This document shows, in pieces, positions 23,314-31,203 of a DNA stretch of 43,236 nucleotides (within the stretch, counting starts at the first letter, position 1; the number at the start of each line of letters is the position of its first letter). This DNA comes from a virus. The stretch lies in the IMG/VR virus record IMGVR_UViG_3300021057_000008, positions 1-43,236 of that record. The stretch is one strand, 5' to 3'. The notes below the pieces were generated by a model. It did not search any database, was not told the origin of the DNA, and saw only the letters and a list, made by a program, of their open reading frames with translations. The position numbers and the translations under genes were made by a program.

Positions 23314-24678
23314 GTGGTGGCTAAGACCGGCATCGTCGTGTGCTCGCGCACCGATTCGCAGCGGCTACCGAACAAGCCCTTCATCAAGATCAAGGGCAAG
23401 TATCTACTCGCCTACCTACTCGATCGCCTGCTTGCGACGGGGCTATCGGTCTATCTCGCTGTGCCGGACGATGAGGTGGAGACCTATCGCAGGAACCTAG
23501 CGCTGTATCTCGACGGCAAGACCGTCTTTCTCTTTGGTGGCGTAAGGGGCGACCCGCTCAAGCGAATGCACGACGCCGCCGAGCACTACGATCTTGATCA
23601 CATCATCCGAGTCAACCACGACAAGATCTTTATCAACTACAAACAGGTCGATCACTTCCTTCACTACTACCTCGAGAACCGCAACGACTACCTCTATTCG
23701 ACGAACTTCATCCCGGGAATGGGGTTCGAGATCTTCTCCCGGGATGTCCTGGTGCGTGCCCACCAAACGTTCAAGGACGTTGAGCACATCAGTTACGCGG
23801 TGGAGTCAGTAGCTCGTTCGGTTACGAATCTCACCCTCTTTCCGTATAGCCGCACCTGGCTCAGTCGCCGCAAGCCCAACTCGGGACTGCGTCTCTTGAT
23901 CGACTATCCCGAGGACGTGGAACAGATCTCTCGCGTCATCTCCAAGGCGGGGACTGATTGCGGCATTACTGGCATCGTCGATGTCATTGACAACGCGCCG
24001 CAAGCCAACTCACTTCCCGACGTGACGGTCTACACGTGCAGCTACGAAGACGTCGAGTACCTCGACCGCTGCGCGCAGAGTGTTCTTGGCCAGTCGCTTC
24101 CGAGCTTCGAGTACCTGCTGCTAGATGACGGGTCCGTTCGCACGCCGGTCCACAAGCACATGGAACGGTATCGGAAGGACCCCAGGGTCCATGTCGTCCG
24201 AAATCAGGCCAACCGGGGACTCGCGAGCTCTTCGAACGTCGCCAACGCAATGGCGAGAGGGCGCTATGTCATCCGTCTCGACGCGGATGACTACTTTGTG
24301 GACGAGAAGGTGCTGGAGCGCATGGTGCGCTACATGGACCAGACCAACGTCGATATCCTCTATCCCCACAACTACAAGAACGGGCGGATTCAGGAGGGCT
24401 GCGAGCAGCACCATGTCGGCGGCTCGATGTTCAAGAAGCGAACGCTCGACTATCTGCGCTTCACCGACAGTCTCCGCCACTTCGAGGGCCTCGACCTCTA
24501 CCGCCGTGCGATGTTGGCCGGCCGAAAGATCGGCTACTTCACGGAGCCCACGTTCTACTATCGCCAGCGCAGCGGCTCTCTAAGCAAGAGCTGCACCGAA
24601 GAGCGTCTGGAGGTCGCGCGCAAGATCGAAGAGGGAATTTTGGGCGAAGAACTGGTTGGGGTGCGTCGTGCGCTCTGA
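23314..24678 (+). CDS. Cytidylyltransferase (SpsF/NeuA-like) fused to family 2 glycosyltransferase
   Basis: A 454-residue two-domain protein. Residues 1-230 match the CTP-transferase family of SpsF and CMP-nonulosonic acid synthetases: CSRTDSQRLPNK (10-21, Arg12 and Lys21 for phosphates) and RVNHDKIFI near 99-107 in place of RxTxDxPxI. Residues 236-454 are a GT-A family 2 glycosyltransferase with DVTVYTCSYED, DDGS (271-274) and the metal-binding DADD (323-326). A single chain could both activate a sugar with CTP and transfer it. GTG start at 23314, one base after the previous stop. Confidence 0.88.
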   Translation: MVAKTGIVVCSRTDSQRLPNKPFIKIKGKYLLAYLLDRLLATGLSVYLAVPDDEVETYRRNLALYLDGKTVFLFGGVRGDPLKRMHDAAEHYDLDHIIRVNHDKIFINYKQVDHFLHYYLENRNDYLYSTNFIPGMGFEIFSRDVLVRAHQTFKDVEHISYAVESVARSVTNLTLFPYSRTWLSRRKPNSGLRLLIDYPEDVEQISRVISKAGTDCGITGIVDVIDNAPQANSLPDVTVYTCSYEDVEYLDRCAQSVLGQSLPSFEYLLLDDGSVRTPVHKHMERYRKDPRVHVVRNQANRGLASSSNVANAMARGRYVIRLDADDYFVDEKVLERMVRYMDQTNVDILYPHNYKNGRIQEGCEQHHVGGSMFKKRTLDYLRFTDSLRHFEGLDLYRRAMLAGRKIGYFTEPTFYYRQRSGSLSKSCTEERLEVARKIEEGILGEELVGVRRAL

Positions 24679-25027
24679 AGCAATCGACATCCTGAAGCTC
24701 TATGCCGGAGGCTCGCACAGCGAGTGGAACGCTTTCCTGAGCAGGGCTCTCGACAGTGACGACGTCCCGGGGCTCACGGATGTGCTGCGGCGCCTCCAGA
24801 TGGGTATGGACGACCTCGTTCGGCAGAAGCTCAACACCGAGCGGGTCAATGTCCTCTTCCTTCGGCTCCAGCGGTCGGTCGAGAACACGCTGCGGGATAT
24901 CCACCGGAAGAAGTACGCTAACCCGCTCTATACAAGCTCCGACAAGGCCCTCCACCGGGACCACCTGGAGGACAAGCGTAGAAAGCAGCGCGAACTGGAG
25001 ACCTTCCTCAGAAAGGTTCGATACTAA
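24668..25027 (+). CDS. Hypothetical helical protein in sugar cassette
   Basis: A 119-residue, highly charged helical protein. Start GTG 24668 overlaps the glycosyltransferase stop by 11 bases; an earlier TTG at 24656 is possible. Segments such as LRRLQMGMDDLVRQKLNTERV and DKRRKQRELETFLRKVRY suggest helices that may pair with a partner. It has no recognised family. The TAATG overlap with the next gene shows that it belongs to the cassette operon. Confidence 0.55.
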   Translation: MRSEAIDILKLYAGGSHSEWNAFLSRALDSDDVPGLTDVLRRLQMGMDDLVRQKLNTERVNVLFLRLQRSVENTLRDIHRKKYANPLYTSSDKALHRDHLEDKRRKQRELETFLRKVRY

Positions 25028-25323
25028 TGTCTGACAAGGTTAAGCGGATCCCGTCATATGGAAAGAACACCGAGGAAGAGAGACTCAAAGCTCACAGGGA
25101 ATGGTTCGAAAACGAATGGCCGACAACCCGTGAGCTGATCCAGAATTTCCTGAACTCTCTGCCAGGTAAGGCCTCCCTTGTCTTCCAGCCGACAAGCGGA
25201 ACCACGACGGTTCTGATGTGCACGTCTGGTCTACCGCTAGCGGATTCGATTGGCCTCCTTGAGTGGGCGAAGAATGACTTGTGCGCTGGTATGGTCGCTC
25301 ACCGCCTACGAGACGGCCGATGA
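25027..25323 (+). CDS. Hypothetical protein in sugar cassette
   Basis: A 98-residue protein of unrecognised family, soluble, with a charged N-terminal half (NTEEERLKAHREWFENEWP) and a Ser/Thr/Leu-rich C-terminal half. It overlaps both neighbours (TAATG at 25025-25029 and ATGA at 25320-25323), so it is translated as part of the sugar cassette. No catalytic motif is evident. Confidence 0.5.
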   Translation: MSDKVKRIPSYGKNTEEERLKAHREWFENEWPTTRELIQNFLNSLPGKASLVFQPTSGTTTVLMCTSGLPLADSIGLLEWAKNDLCAGMVAHRLRDGR

Positions 25324-26045
25324 TTACGGGCCTCATCGCCGAAATCGGCAACCATCACTTCGGGGACATTGGCAAGGCAAGAGAGCTGATTCGAGCGGCT
25401 CGAGACTGCGGTGCTGCCTACGCCAAGTTTCAGGCCATTGACCCCGAAACCTTCACCGGCGGCTCTATGCCGCGTGACTTCTATTGGCAGTGTGACCTCG
25501 GCCTCGATGGCTACTTGAGCCTTGAGGACTACGGCCGCCAGCTGGGCATTCCCGTCTTCTTCTCGGTCTTCGGTCCGAAGTATGAGGCACTGAAGACATA
25601 CTGGCCTGGCAAGCCCTACAAGATCGCAGGCGGGCAGTTCGGCTCGATGTCAGACGCAGAACTCAAGACATGGAACGACCAGGATCGGAATCCTGTCATC
25701 GTTTCTGTCCCTAGCGGCAGTGCCTCGCACCTTTGGAAGAACAGGGACGTCATGACGAATATGCACGTCATGTACGTCACGCCCTACCTTCCCGAACGGG
25801 TCGAGTTCTTCGAGATCTTCGAATACGAGGACGCGCTCCACAGGTCTGTCGGCTACTCCGACCACTGCCGTGGCGTCATAAGCTGCCTAATCGCAATCGA
25901 CGACTTTGGCTGCCGGCTGATCGAAAAGCACTTCAACCTCTTCGGCAGGCAGTCGTTTCAAGGCCGAGTCTACAGAGACTCCATCCACGCAGCGAGCGCG
26001 CCCGAGCTGACGCGCTTGGCTACCCATCTTTCGAACGCGAGGTAA
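25320..26045 (+). CDS. Short NeuB-like (sialic acid synthase family) protein
   Basis: A 241-residue protein of the NeuB barrel family, which condenses a hexosamine (ManNAc type) with phosphoenolpyruvate to make nine-carbon nonulosonic acids. Hallmarks are LIAEIGNHHFGDIGKA (5-20), AKFQAIDPETF (35-45), KIAGG (101-105), GYSDHCRGV (178-186) and LIEKHFNL (200-207). The usual C-terminal SAF (antifreeze-like) domain of about 60-70 residues, which covers the active site in the dimer partner, is missing, and parts of the barrel are short. Activity is therefore uncertain. Start at ATG 25320 is fixed by the ATGA overlap and family alignment. Confidence 0.85.
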   Translation: MITGLIAEIGNHHFGDIGKARELIRAARDCGAAYAKFQAIDPETFTGGSMPRDFYWQCDLGLDGYLSLEDYGRQLGIPVFFSVFGPKYEALKTYWPGKPYKIAGGQFGSMSDAELKTWNDQDRNPVIVSVPSGSASHLWKNRDVMTNMHVMYVTPYLPERVEFFEIFEYEDALHRSVGYSDHCRGVISCLIAIDDFGCRLIEKHFNLFGRQSFQGRVYRDSIHAASAPELTRLATHLSNAR

Positions 26046-26051
26046 CCGAGG

Positions 26052-27368
26052 GTGCAATGCCCAATCTGCAGATCCGCAGCGACCAAATGGACGAACGTCG
26101 ACAAATTCCGGCAGAAGCCCGAAGGCATGTCCCTATGCGAGGCATGCGGGTTTATCAGCTATCCAGACCGCTACAAGTCGAAATCCGAAATCATCGACTA
26201 CTACAAAAAGGAGTATCGCTCCGCTCCGCAGGTCGGGAGCATCTATACGGGCGAGCGAAAGATTCAGTACCACGCCCACTTCCTCGCCGAACTCTTCAAC
26301 GAATGGCGCGCTTCAGGTCGGAAGGACATCGTAATCACCGACGTTGGATCGGCCTTCGGACTGTTCCTAAACTGGGCGAGACACCAGCTCCCCGGTGCGG
26401 ACGTTGTTGGCGTCGAGCTGACGACCTCGTACGTCCGCAATGCGTGGCACCTCTTCCAGATCAAGTCCCTCGACGAGTTCGATGACAGCCGCAAGTACGA
26501 CCTGATTTCGTCGTACAAGAGCCTCGAGCACATCCTCGACCCGGATATCGAGCTGCGCCGCTACATCTCGTGCCTCAAGGAGGACGGCGTCCTCTACCTG
26601 TCCGTTCCGCTGTGGTTCGAGCAGATGAAGAATTTCGGCCAGCAGGGATTCGACATCGAGTACTACTACAGCCCAAATCACATCAATACCTGGACCCGCA
26701 AGCACTTCGAGGGCTTGATCAAGGTGTGCGGCGGAGAGGTGGTCAAGAGGAACGACACCTATTACGAAGCAACATACCTCGTGAAGCGCAACGACTCCCT
26801 GCGCTCGGACGACAGGTCTCCACTCCACGAGTCGCCGGCGACGATCAGAGGTCACCTGGAGCGCCTCTTTGAAGCCTCGGAAGCTTTTCAGGTGGGCGAC
26901 TTCTCGAAGGTGATCGATCGTTGGCCCAATTGCCCGCCAGCGTGGTCGGCGCACTACGAAATGAACCGCAAGAGCTTCCACGAGCGAGGGTTCGAGGGCA
27001 TCTACAAAGACTTCTGCTTACCCGCCATCGCCGCATGCGAGAACGATGCCGACGCGCACTATCTGACGGCGGATATCTGCGCCCGCTACGGCCAATACGA
27101 AAAGGCTATAGGCCATCTGGACACAGCGAATCGTCTCCGCCCCAATGGGCCACACGTGTTCGGTCTGCTGATGAACTGCTTCCGAGCGCTAGGCAAAATT
27201 TCGAAGGACGAGGACGCCAGGCTAAAATTCTATGAGCAGTCCAGGAGGTGCGCGAAGATCCTCGGAGACATCTCCACCCAGCACAAGGGTGAAGCGATGA
27301 CTTGGATGATGTTCGACAACGCCAATGTCCCAACGCCTTGGGAGCAGAGCACGTCATGTCATTCCTGA
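26052..27368 (+). CDS. Zinc-ribbon SAM methyltransferase with helical-repeat tail
   Basis: A 438-residue protein with GTG start. A zinc ribbon (Cys3, Cys6, Cys29, Cys32) precedes a class I methyltransferase: motif I VITDVGSAFGLFL (94-106), acidic VGVEL near 119-123 and SLEHILDP (157-164), as in sugar C-methyltransferases and Methyltransf_23 proteins. About 290-438 is helical and tetratricopeptide-like (DADAHYLTADICARYGQYEK), perhaps for protein binding. It might methylate a sugar or a protein. Its 3' end overlaps the start of the tail fibre-like gene by 13 bases, which ties the cassette to that protein. Confidence 0.8.
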   Translation: MQCPICRSAATKWTNVDKFRQKPEGMSLCEACGFISYPDRYKSKSEIIDYYKKEYRSAPQVGSIYTGERKIQYHAHFLAELFNEWRASGRKDIVITDVGSAFGLFLNWARHQLPGADVVGVELTTSYVRNAWHLFQIKSLDEFDDSRKYDLISSYKSLEHILDPDIELRRYISCLKEDGVLYLSVPLWFEQMKNFGQQGFDIEYYYSPNHINTWTRKHFEGLIKVCGGEVVKRNDTYYEATYLVKRNDSLRSDDRSPLHESPATIRGHLERLFEASEAFQVGDFSKVIDRWPNCPPAWSAHYEMNRKSFHERGFEGIYKDFCLPAIAACENDADAHYLTADICARYGQYEKAIGHLDTANRLRPNGPHVFGLLMNCFRALGKISKDEDARLKFYEQSRRCAKILGDISTQHKGEAMTWMMFDNANVPTPWEQSTSCHS

Positions 27369-28492
27369 GCGTCAGCGCCTACACGGTCTTTGCTCCGAAC
27401 ACCAAGGCCAAGAGCGCCGAGGTGAACGCAAACAACGCCGTGAACGTGGCGTTCTTCAATACGATCACGAGCGACATACTGATCGGCTCGGCATGGCAGA
27501 AGATAGCGAGCACAGCGGCGAGTCACACGATCACTGGCTCAGATTCGATCCGGACTCTGTTCGTCAACGTCAACACCAGCGCTGGCTACACGGTTTTCCT
27601 GCCGACGGCGGCCGGAAGCACGCATCGGATGCTGACGATCAAGAATACGGGCGCTACGACCGGAACACTGACAATTGATGGCGCCGGGTCGGAAACGATC
27701 GATGGCACCACGACTGTTGCGCTCGGCGCCCAGTACGATTCCGCAACGCTTCACTGCGACGGCACGCAGTGGCACACATTGGGCCGATCTCTCCAGGCGA
27801 CCAGCGCCCTCAGCGGACTTGTTAGGACGTTCGCTCCCAGACATACGGCGAGGGTCAAGACAGCGGCTGGTGACTACACCATTCTCGACACCGACGGATT
27901 TGAGGTCTTTCTCGGGACGCATACTTCCACGCAAACCTTCACTCTTCCCACCCCTGGGAACAACACCGGTCGCGTGTTTCTCTTTAAGAAGACGGCCGGC
28001 GGCGGGTCTCTCACGGTGTCTCCGTCGTCCGGGACGATCGATGGTGTCAGCTCGATCGCGATCTACTCGCAGAATGCGACCGTTCAGGTCGTCTGCGATG
28101 GAACCAACTTCTATACGACCGGTCTGATGTCGGAGAGCGGGACGTACACGCCCACGCTCACGAACGGCAGCAACGTCGCCGCCAGTACACCGCGGGCGTG
28201 TCAGTACCTTCGTGTAGGGAACACGGTCACCATATCGGGACAGTTGGACGTAGACCCGACGGCGGCTGCAGCTACGGGTACAGAGATCGGCATCTCTTTG
28301 CCCATTGCCTCAGACTTTGCAAACTCCTTCCAGTGCGGCGGCGCCGGCAGCAGTGGCGACCAAGTCTCCGGGACAGCGGAGTCGATGCGGATCTCGGCCG
28401 ACTCAACCAACAACCGAGCGGCAATGGCTTGGCTGTCCCAGACCACATCAAACCACACCGTCTACTTTACGTTCACGTACCTGATCGTCTGA
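27356..28492 (+). CDS. Tail fibre / receptor-binding-like protein
   Basis: A 378-residue beta-rich protein very high in Thr, Ser, Gly, Ala and Asn. After a short N-terminal segment (FLSVSAYTVFAPNTKAKSAEVNAN) it shows two repeats of a motif on the theme FVNVNTSAGYTVFLPTAAGS / TSTQTFTLPTPGNNTGRVF with following SGTIDG or GSETIDG turns, typical of phage fibre shafts. The C-terminal 110 residues form a separate beta domain (GTYTPTLTNGSNV to the end), a candidate receptor-binding tip. The Ser/Thr richness would suit O-glycosylation. It is the last virion-type gene before the lysis region. Confidence 0.75.
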   Translation: MSFLSVSAYTVFAPNTKAKSAEVNANNAVNVAFFNTITSDILIGSAWQKIASTAASHTITGSDSIRTLFVNVNTSAGYTVFLPTAAGSTHRMLTIKNTGATTGTLTIDGAGSETIDGTTTVALGAQYDSATLHCDGTQWHTLGRSLQATSALSGLVRTFAPRHTARVKTAAGDYTILDTDGFEVFLGTHTSTQTFTLPTPGNNTGRVFLFKKTAGGGSLTVSPSSGTIDGVSSIAIYSQNATVQVVCDGTNFYTTGLMSESGTYTPTLTNGSNVAASTPRACQYLRVGNTVTISGQLDVDPTAAAATGTEIGISLPIASDFANSFQCGGAGSSGDQVSGTAESMRISADSTNNRAAMAWLSQTTSNHTVYFTFTYLIV

Positions 28493-28529
28493 CCGCAGCA
28501 GATTCGTTCAACACGAAAAGGATCCTAGG

Positions 28530-29417
28530 ATGGGATTCCCTTTTGTGCCGAGGGGCCCAGGATGGGCTTTCCTCGGCGCCCTCGCTCTCGTTGTCTCGTG
28601 CGGCCAGATCCCCCGCCACAAAGAGAAGCCGGCCACGCCTCGAGACGAGCGGGTCGAGCTGCTCTTAGCGCGTCTTGAGGGAGAGCGGCTGGAGCTCGCT
28701 GCGGCGTCGGATCCCTTTACGGGCTGGCCGTCGGCGACCGACTGCGACGGGCTCCTATGGGCCGGACTTGCAGCGGCCGCGGGTCAGTCGGTTGATCTCG
28801 AGCTCGCCGAGTATAGCCCTGGCGAAATGCACCGGCGCCCGAGGCCGCCCTGCTGGGACGGCGAGGACAAGGGTAGCAAGAGCACGATCTCGCGCGACAT
28901 GCTGACCGGCTACCTCTACGCCACGTGGCGCAGGAAGGACGGACACGCGGCGCAGCGCCTAGCGGAATACGGCGAGCGGCACGATTGGGTCATGGGCGGC
29001 GGCGACCGCTCTCGCACCGACATGCGCGCCAACCTCAAAGGCCTCCTCGGGCGCATGCTAGCCGCCCTCACCAGTGATCGTCCGGAGTACCGCTTTCTAC
29101 CCGCTCTCTACGTGCCCGGCGGCGCCGACTATGAGCGGCATATCGCCGTGCTCGGGGTCTTGCTTCAGGGCGAAGTCGCCGGCGGCATCCAGCACGACAT
29201 GTTTCTAACGCTGAAGGGCAACGCCGAGGACAACCCGCAGGACGCCCTCTTTCAAGCGGCCTACGGCGTCTACACCGGGGACATGGGGCCTGCTCTCGAC
29301 CTCTTGCTCAATCCGGCCTACGCGCCGCCCAAATACGTGCGTGGAGCCGAAGAGGTCTACAAGCTCGTCCACTTCGTCTTTGCAGCGGACACGGTCGTCC
29401 GCCGCTTTCAAATCTAG
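28530..29417 (+). CDS. Phage lipoprotein (295 residues)
   Basis: AAAAGGA precedes the ATG. The N-terminus has a hydrophobic stretch (GWAFLGALALVVSCG) ending in the lipobox VVSC, Cys24, so a lipid-anchored exported protein is likely. The mature part is soluble, with a Cys-containing segment (SATDCDGLLWAGLA), DMLTGYLYATWRR and HDWVMGGGDRSRTDM. I do not recognise the family. It lies between the tail fibre and lysis genes, so it may be made late, either attached to the tail or acting at the cell envelope of the infected cell. Confidence 0.7.
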   Translation: MGFPFVPRGPGWAFLGALALVVSCGQIPRHKEKPATPRDERVELLLARLEGERLELAAASDPFTGWPSATDCDGLLWAGLAAAAGQSVDLELAEYSPGEMHRRPRPPCWDGEDKGSKSTISRDMLTGYLYATWRRKDGHAAQRLAEYGERHDWVMGGGDRSRTDMRANLKGLLGRMLAALTSDRPEYRFLPALYVPGGADYERHIAVLGVLLQGEVAGGIQHDMFLTLKGNAEDNPQDALFQAAYGVYTGDMGPALDLLLNPAYAPPKYVRGAEEVYKLVHFVFAADTVVRRFQI

Positions 29418-29430
29418 GGAGGGATACCCC

Positions 29431-29724
29431 ATGGCTCTCGGGATTAAAGAAACGCTCGACGTCCTCGTAGCAGCGGAATCGACCTTCGACGGCGTCATTG
29501 CAGCCTGCGCCGACCGCAAGCTCGGCATCCTCGACCTCCGCCATGCGTTGGGGCCGGTGAAGGCTCAGGCCGAGGCGGTGCGCGGCGTCAAGCTCGTGCC
29601 GGCCGAGATGAAGGATCTCGACGCCGCCGAGGTTGAGACCCTGGTGACGAAGCTCGCCACCTGCACCACGAAGGCGCTTGAGGCCTTCACGGCGCTCACG
29701 GAGACCCTCGGCCAGGCCGCCTGA
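29431..29724 (+). CDS. Hypothetical helical protein
   Basis: A 97-residue protein starting at ATG 29431 with GGGAGGG upstream. Almost all helical, alternating Ala/Leu/Val with acidic and basic residues (KETLDVLVAAESTFDGVIAA). Similar small helical proteins are found near the tail or lysis genes of several phages, with no known function. No transmembrane segment. Confidence 0.6.
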   Translation: MALGIKETLDVLVAAESTFDGVIAACADRKLGILDLRHALGPVKAQAEAVRGVKLVPAEMKDLDAAEVETLVTKLATCTTKALEAFTALTETLGQAA

Positions 29725-29816
29725 TCTCGTCCCAAGTTTCCTGCGCCCCTCGCGCCCGCTCCGGCCCGGCGCGCGGGCGCCTCATCGCCCACGACAAGCG
29801 AAAGGAGGATCTCGCC

Positions 29817-29858
29817 ATGCTGCCTGTTGTCGAGAACGTCAAGGTGGTGCCGCTGTGA
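29817..29858 (+). CDS. 13-codon leader peptide
   Basis: A tiny frame MLPVVENVKVVPL with an excellent ribosome binding site (AAAGGAGG, about seven bases upstream). Its stop overlaps the GTG of the next gene as GTGA (29855-29858). The next gene has no separate strong site, so this peptide probably serves to load ribosomes for it by coupling. Confidence 0.45.
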   Translation: MLPVVENVKVVPL

Positions 29859-30055
29859 CCAAGAAGCCCGAGGGCTGCGTCGACTTCAAGATCTACCTCA
29901 AGGCCGACCTTGCCGAGCGGTTCGCGGCTCAGTGCGAGCGGGTCGGCTGGAAGAAGTCTCCACTCGCCGCGCTGCTCATCGAGGCTTGGACCGAGGAGAA
30001 CGAGCTGGCCGAACGCGATCAGAACGGGGGGGCGACATGCCGCAAGCAACCCTGA
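29855..30055 (+). CDS. Small protein, possibly ribbon-helix-helix-like
   Basis: A 66-residue protein with GTG start coupled to the leader peptide. A short strand (CVDFKIYLKADLAERF) followed by two helices resembles a ribbon-helix-helix pattern but is not diagnostic. The C-terminus is charged and overlaps the next gene by 19 bases. Located just before the membrane and lysozyme genes. Confidence 0.5.
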   Translation: MTKKPEGCVDFKIYLKADLAERFAAQCERVGWKKSPLAALLIEAWTEENELAERDQNGGATCRKQP

Positions 30056-30276
30056 CCGTCTGGATCATCGTCGCCTTCGTCGCGGCGATCACCGCGGTCG
30101 ACGTCTGGCTGCTTGCGAGTCGCGGCTACAAGGCGACGATCTCGTGGACGCTGAAGACCTGGGGCCAGCGCTTCAGCGTGATCCCGTTCCTGTTTGGGCT
30201 GCTGGCTGGTCACCTATTTTTCGAGAACGATCCACCTGAGGAGGAGTGCAATGCGCATCAAGTACAAGGCCCCTGA
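30037..30276 (+). CDS. Two-span membrane protein, holin candidate
   Basis: A 79-residue protein with two hydrophobic segments: VWIIVAFVAAITAVDVWLL (about 8-26) and VIPFLFGLLAGHLFF (about 49-63), joined by a basic loop (KATISWTLKTWGQR). This small two-span type is common in phage lysis regions. It is a holin candidate because it lies four genes before the lysozyme, but many related small membrane proteins have no proven role. Confidence 0.6.
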   Translation: MPQATLTVWIIVAFVAAITAVDVWLLASRGYKATISWTLKTWGQRFSVIPFLFGLLAGHLFFENDPPEEECNAHQVQGP

Positions 30277-30418
30277 GCAGTTCTTCTACCGCCGCTTCTG
30301 GCGCGTAACCGAGTTCCGCGACGACCCGACCTCGGGCGGCTGGTTCGCGAAGAACAAGGCCGGCAAGGCGCTCTACCTGCCGCCGGGGATGGTCGTCATC
30401 GTCGTCGGGGGGAAGTGA
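30251..30418 (+). CDS. Small basic hypothetical protein
   Basis: A 55-residue protein with GAGGAGG upstream and a 26-base overlap with the holin candidate. Basic and aromatic N-terminus (KYKAPEQFFYRRFWRV) and a hydrophobic C-terminus (LYLPPGMVVIVVGGK). Family unknown. It belongs to the lysis-region gene string. Confidence 0.5.
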   Translation: MRIKYKAPEQFFYRRFWRVTEFRDDPTSGGWFAKNKAGKALYLPPGMVVIVVGGK

Positions 30419-30421
30419 ATC

Positions 30422-30691
30422 ATGGTCGCTCTGATTCCGCTCTTCGTGGCGATTATTCAACTCATCATCAAGCTGCCGGAGCTCGCCGCGTTCTTCGAGC
30501 GCATCTTCGGCAAGTGGGAGCGCCTCTCGCCGCTCAAGGTGGCGCGTGAGATCCCGAAGCTGCGGGACGCCTGCAAAGCCAAGCTCGAGTCGCTTAACCT
30601 CAACGCCACCGAAAAGACCACGCTCGGCGAGGTCTGCCCGCTCTTCGCCTACGAGACGGACTTTGACGAGCGCCGCGGCATCGCAGCTTGA
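30422..30691 (+). CDS. Membrane-anchored small protein, possible holin or spanin
   Basis: An 89-residue protein with an N-terminal hydrophobic segment (ALIPLFVAIIQLIIKL, about 3-18) and a soluble, helical, Cys-containing rest. It lies directly before the lysozyme gene. One N-terminal anchor plus a periplasmic or cytoplasmic helix would fit an inner-membrane spanin or a pinholin-like protein; there is no lipoprotein partner embedded in it. Confidence 0.5.
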   Translation: MVALIPLFVAIIQLIIKLPELAAFFERIFGKWERLSPLKVAREIPKLRDACKAKLESLNLNATEKTTLGEVCPLFAYETDFDERRGIAA

Positions 30692-30759
30692 ACAATCAGG
30701 GGTCAGCCGCGTGCGTGGGGGAGCGCACGTGGCTGGCCCCGTCCTTTCCGGGGGAACTG

Positions 30760-31203
30760 ATGAAGCTCAGCAAGGCCGGCATCGCGATGCTGAAGAGCTT
30801 CGAGGGCTGCGAGCTCAAGGCCTACATCTGCCCCGGCGGCGTCACCACGATTGGATACGGCCATACGGGTGAGCACGTTTACCCCGGCATGGAGATCGAC
30901 GAGCGCACGGCGGAGAAGCTTCTGCTGCACGATGTGCGCAAGTTCGAGAGCGGCGTTACCCGATACTGCGACGGCGTGCCGCTGCAGCAGTGGCATTTCG
31001 ACGCGCTCGTGTCGCTTGCCTTCAATATCGGACTCGACGCCTTCCGGGAGTCGACTCTGCTTAAGCGTCTGCGGTCCGGGGATTTCCTGGGGGCCGCCGA
31101 TCAGTTCCTGGTCTGGAATAGGTCGGGCGGGCGGGTTGTCAGGGGGCTCAAGAAGCGCCGCGAAGCCGAGCGCGGCTTCTTCCTTTCTGGCACGCACAGC
31201 TAG
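30760..31203 (+). CDS. Endolysin: phage lysozyme (GH24)
   Basis: A 147-residue T4-type lysozyme that cuts the glycan strands of peptidoglycan at the end of infection. Catalytic Glu15 (KSFEGCEL), Cys24 in place of the usual Asp (AYICPGG) and Thr30 (TTIGYGHT) keep the spacing of T4 Glu11-Asp20-Thr26. The E-C-T form is a known active variant of this family. There is no signal or anchor sequence, so export needs a holin. ATG 30760 with GGGGGAACTG is preferred to TTG 30688. Its end overlaps the first gene of the opposite-strand operon by four bases. Confidence 0.92.
   Translation: MKLSKAGIAMLKSFEGCELKAYICPGGVTTIGYGHTGEHVYPGMEIDERTAEKLLLHDVRKFESGVTRYCDGVPLQQWHFDALVSLAFNIGLDAFRESTLLKRLRSGDFLGAADQFLVWNRSGGRVVRGLKKRREAERGFFLSGTHS

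Noticed and set aside
31162-31187. Terminator inside the lysozyme 3' end
   Set aside because: The stem is only six base pairs (GAAGCC/GGCTTC) and the following TTCCTTT is weak. It lies within conserved coding sequence.
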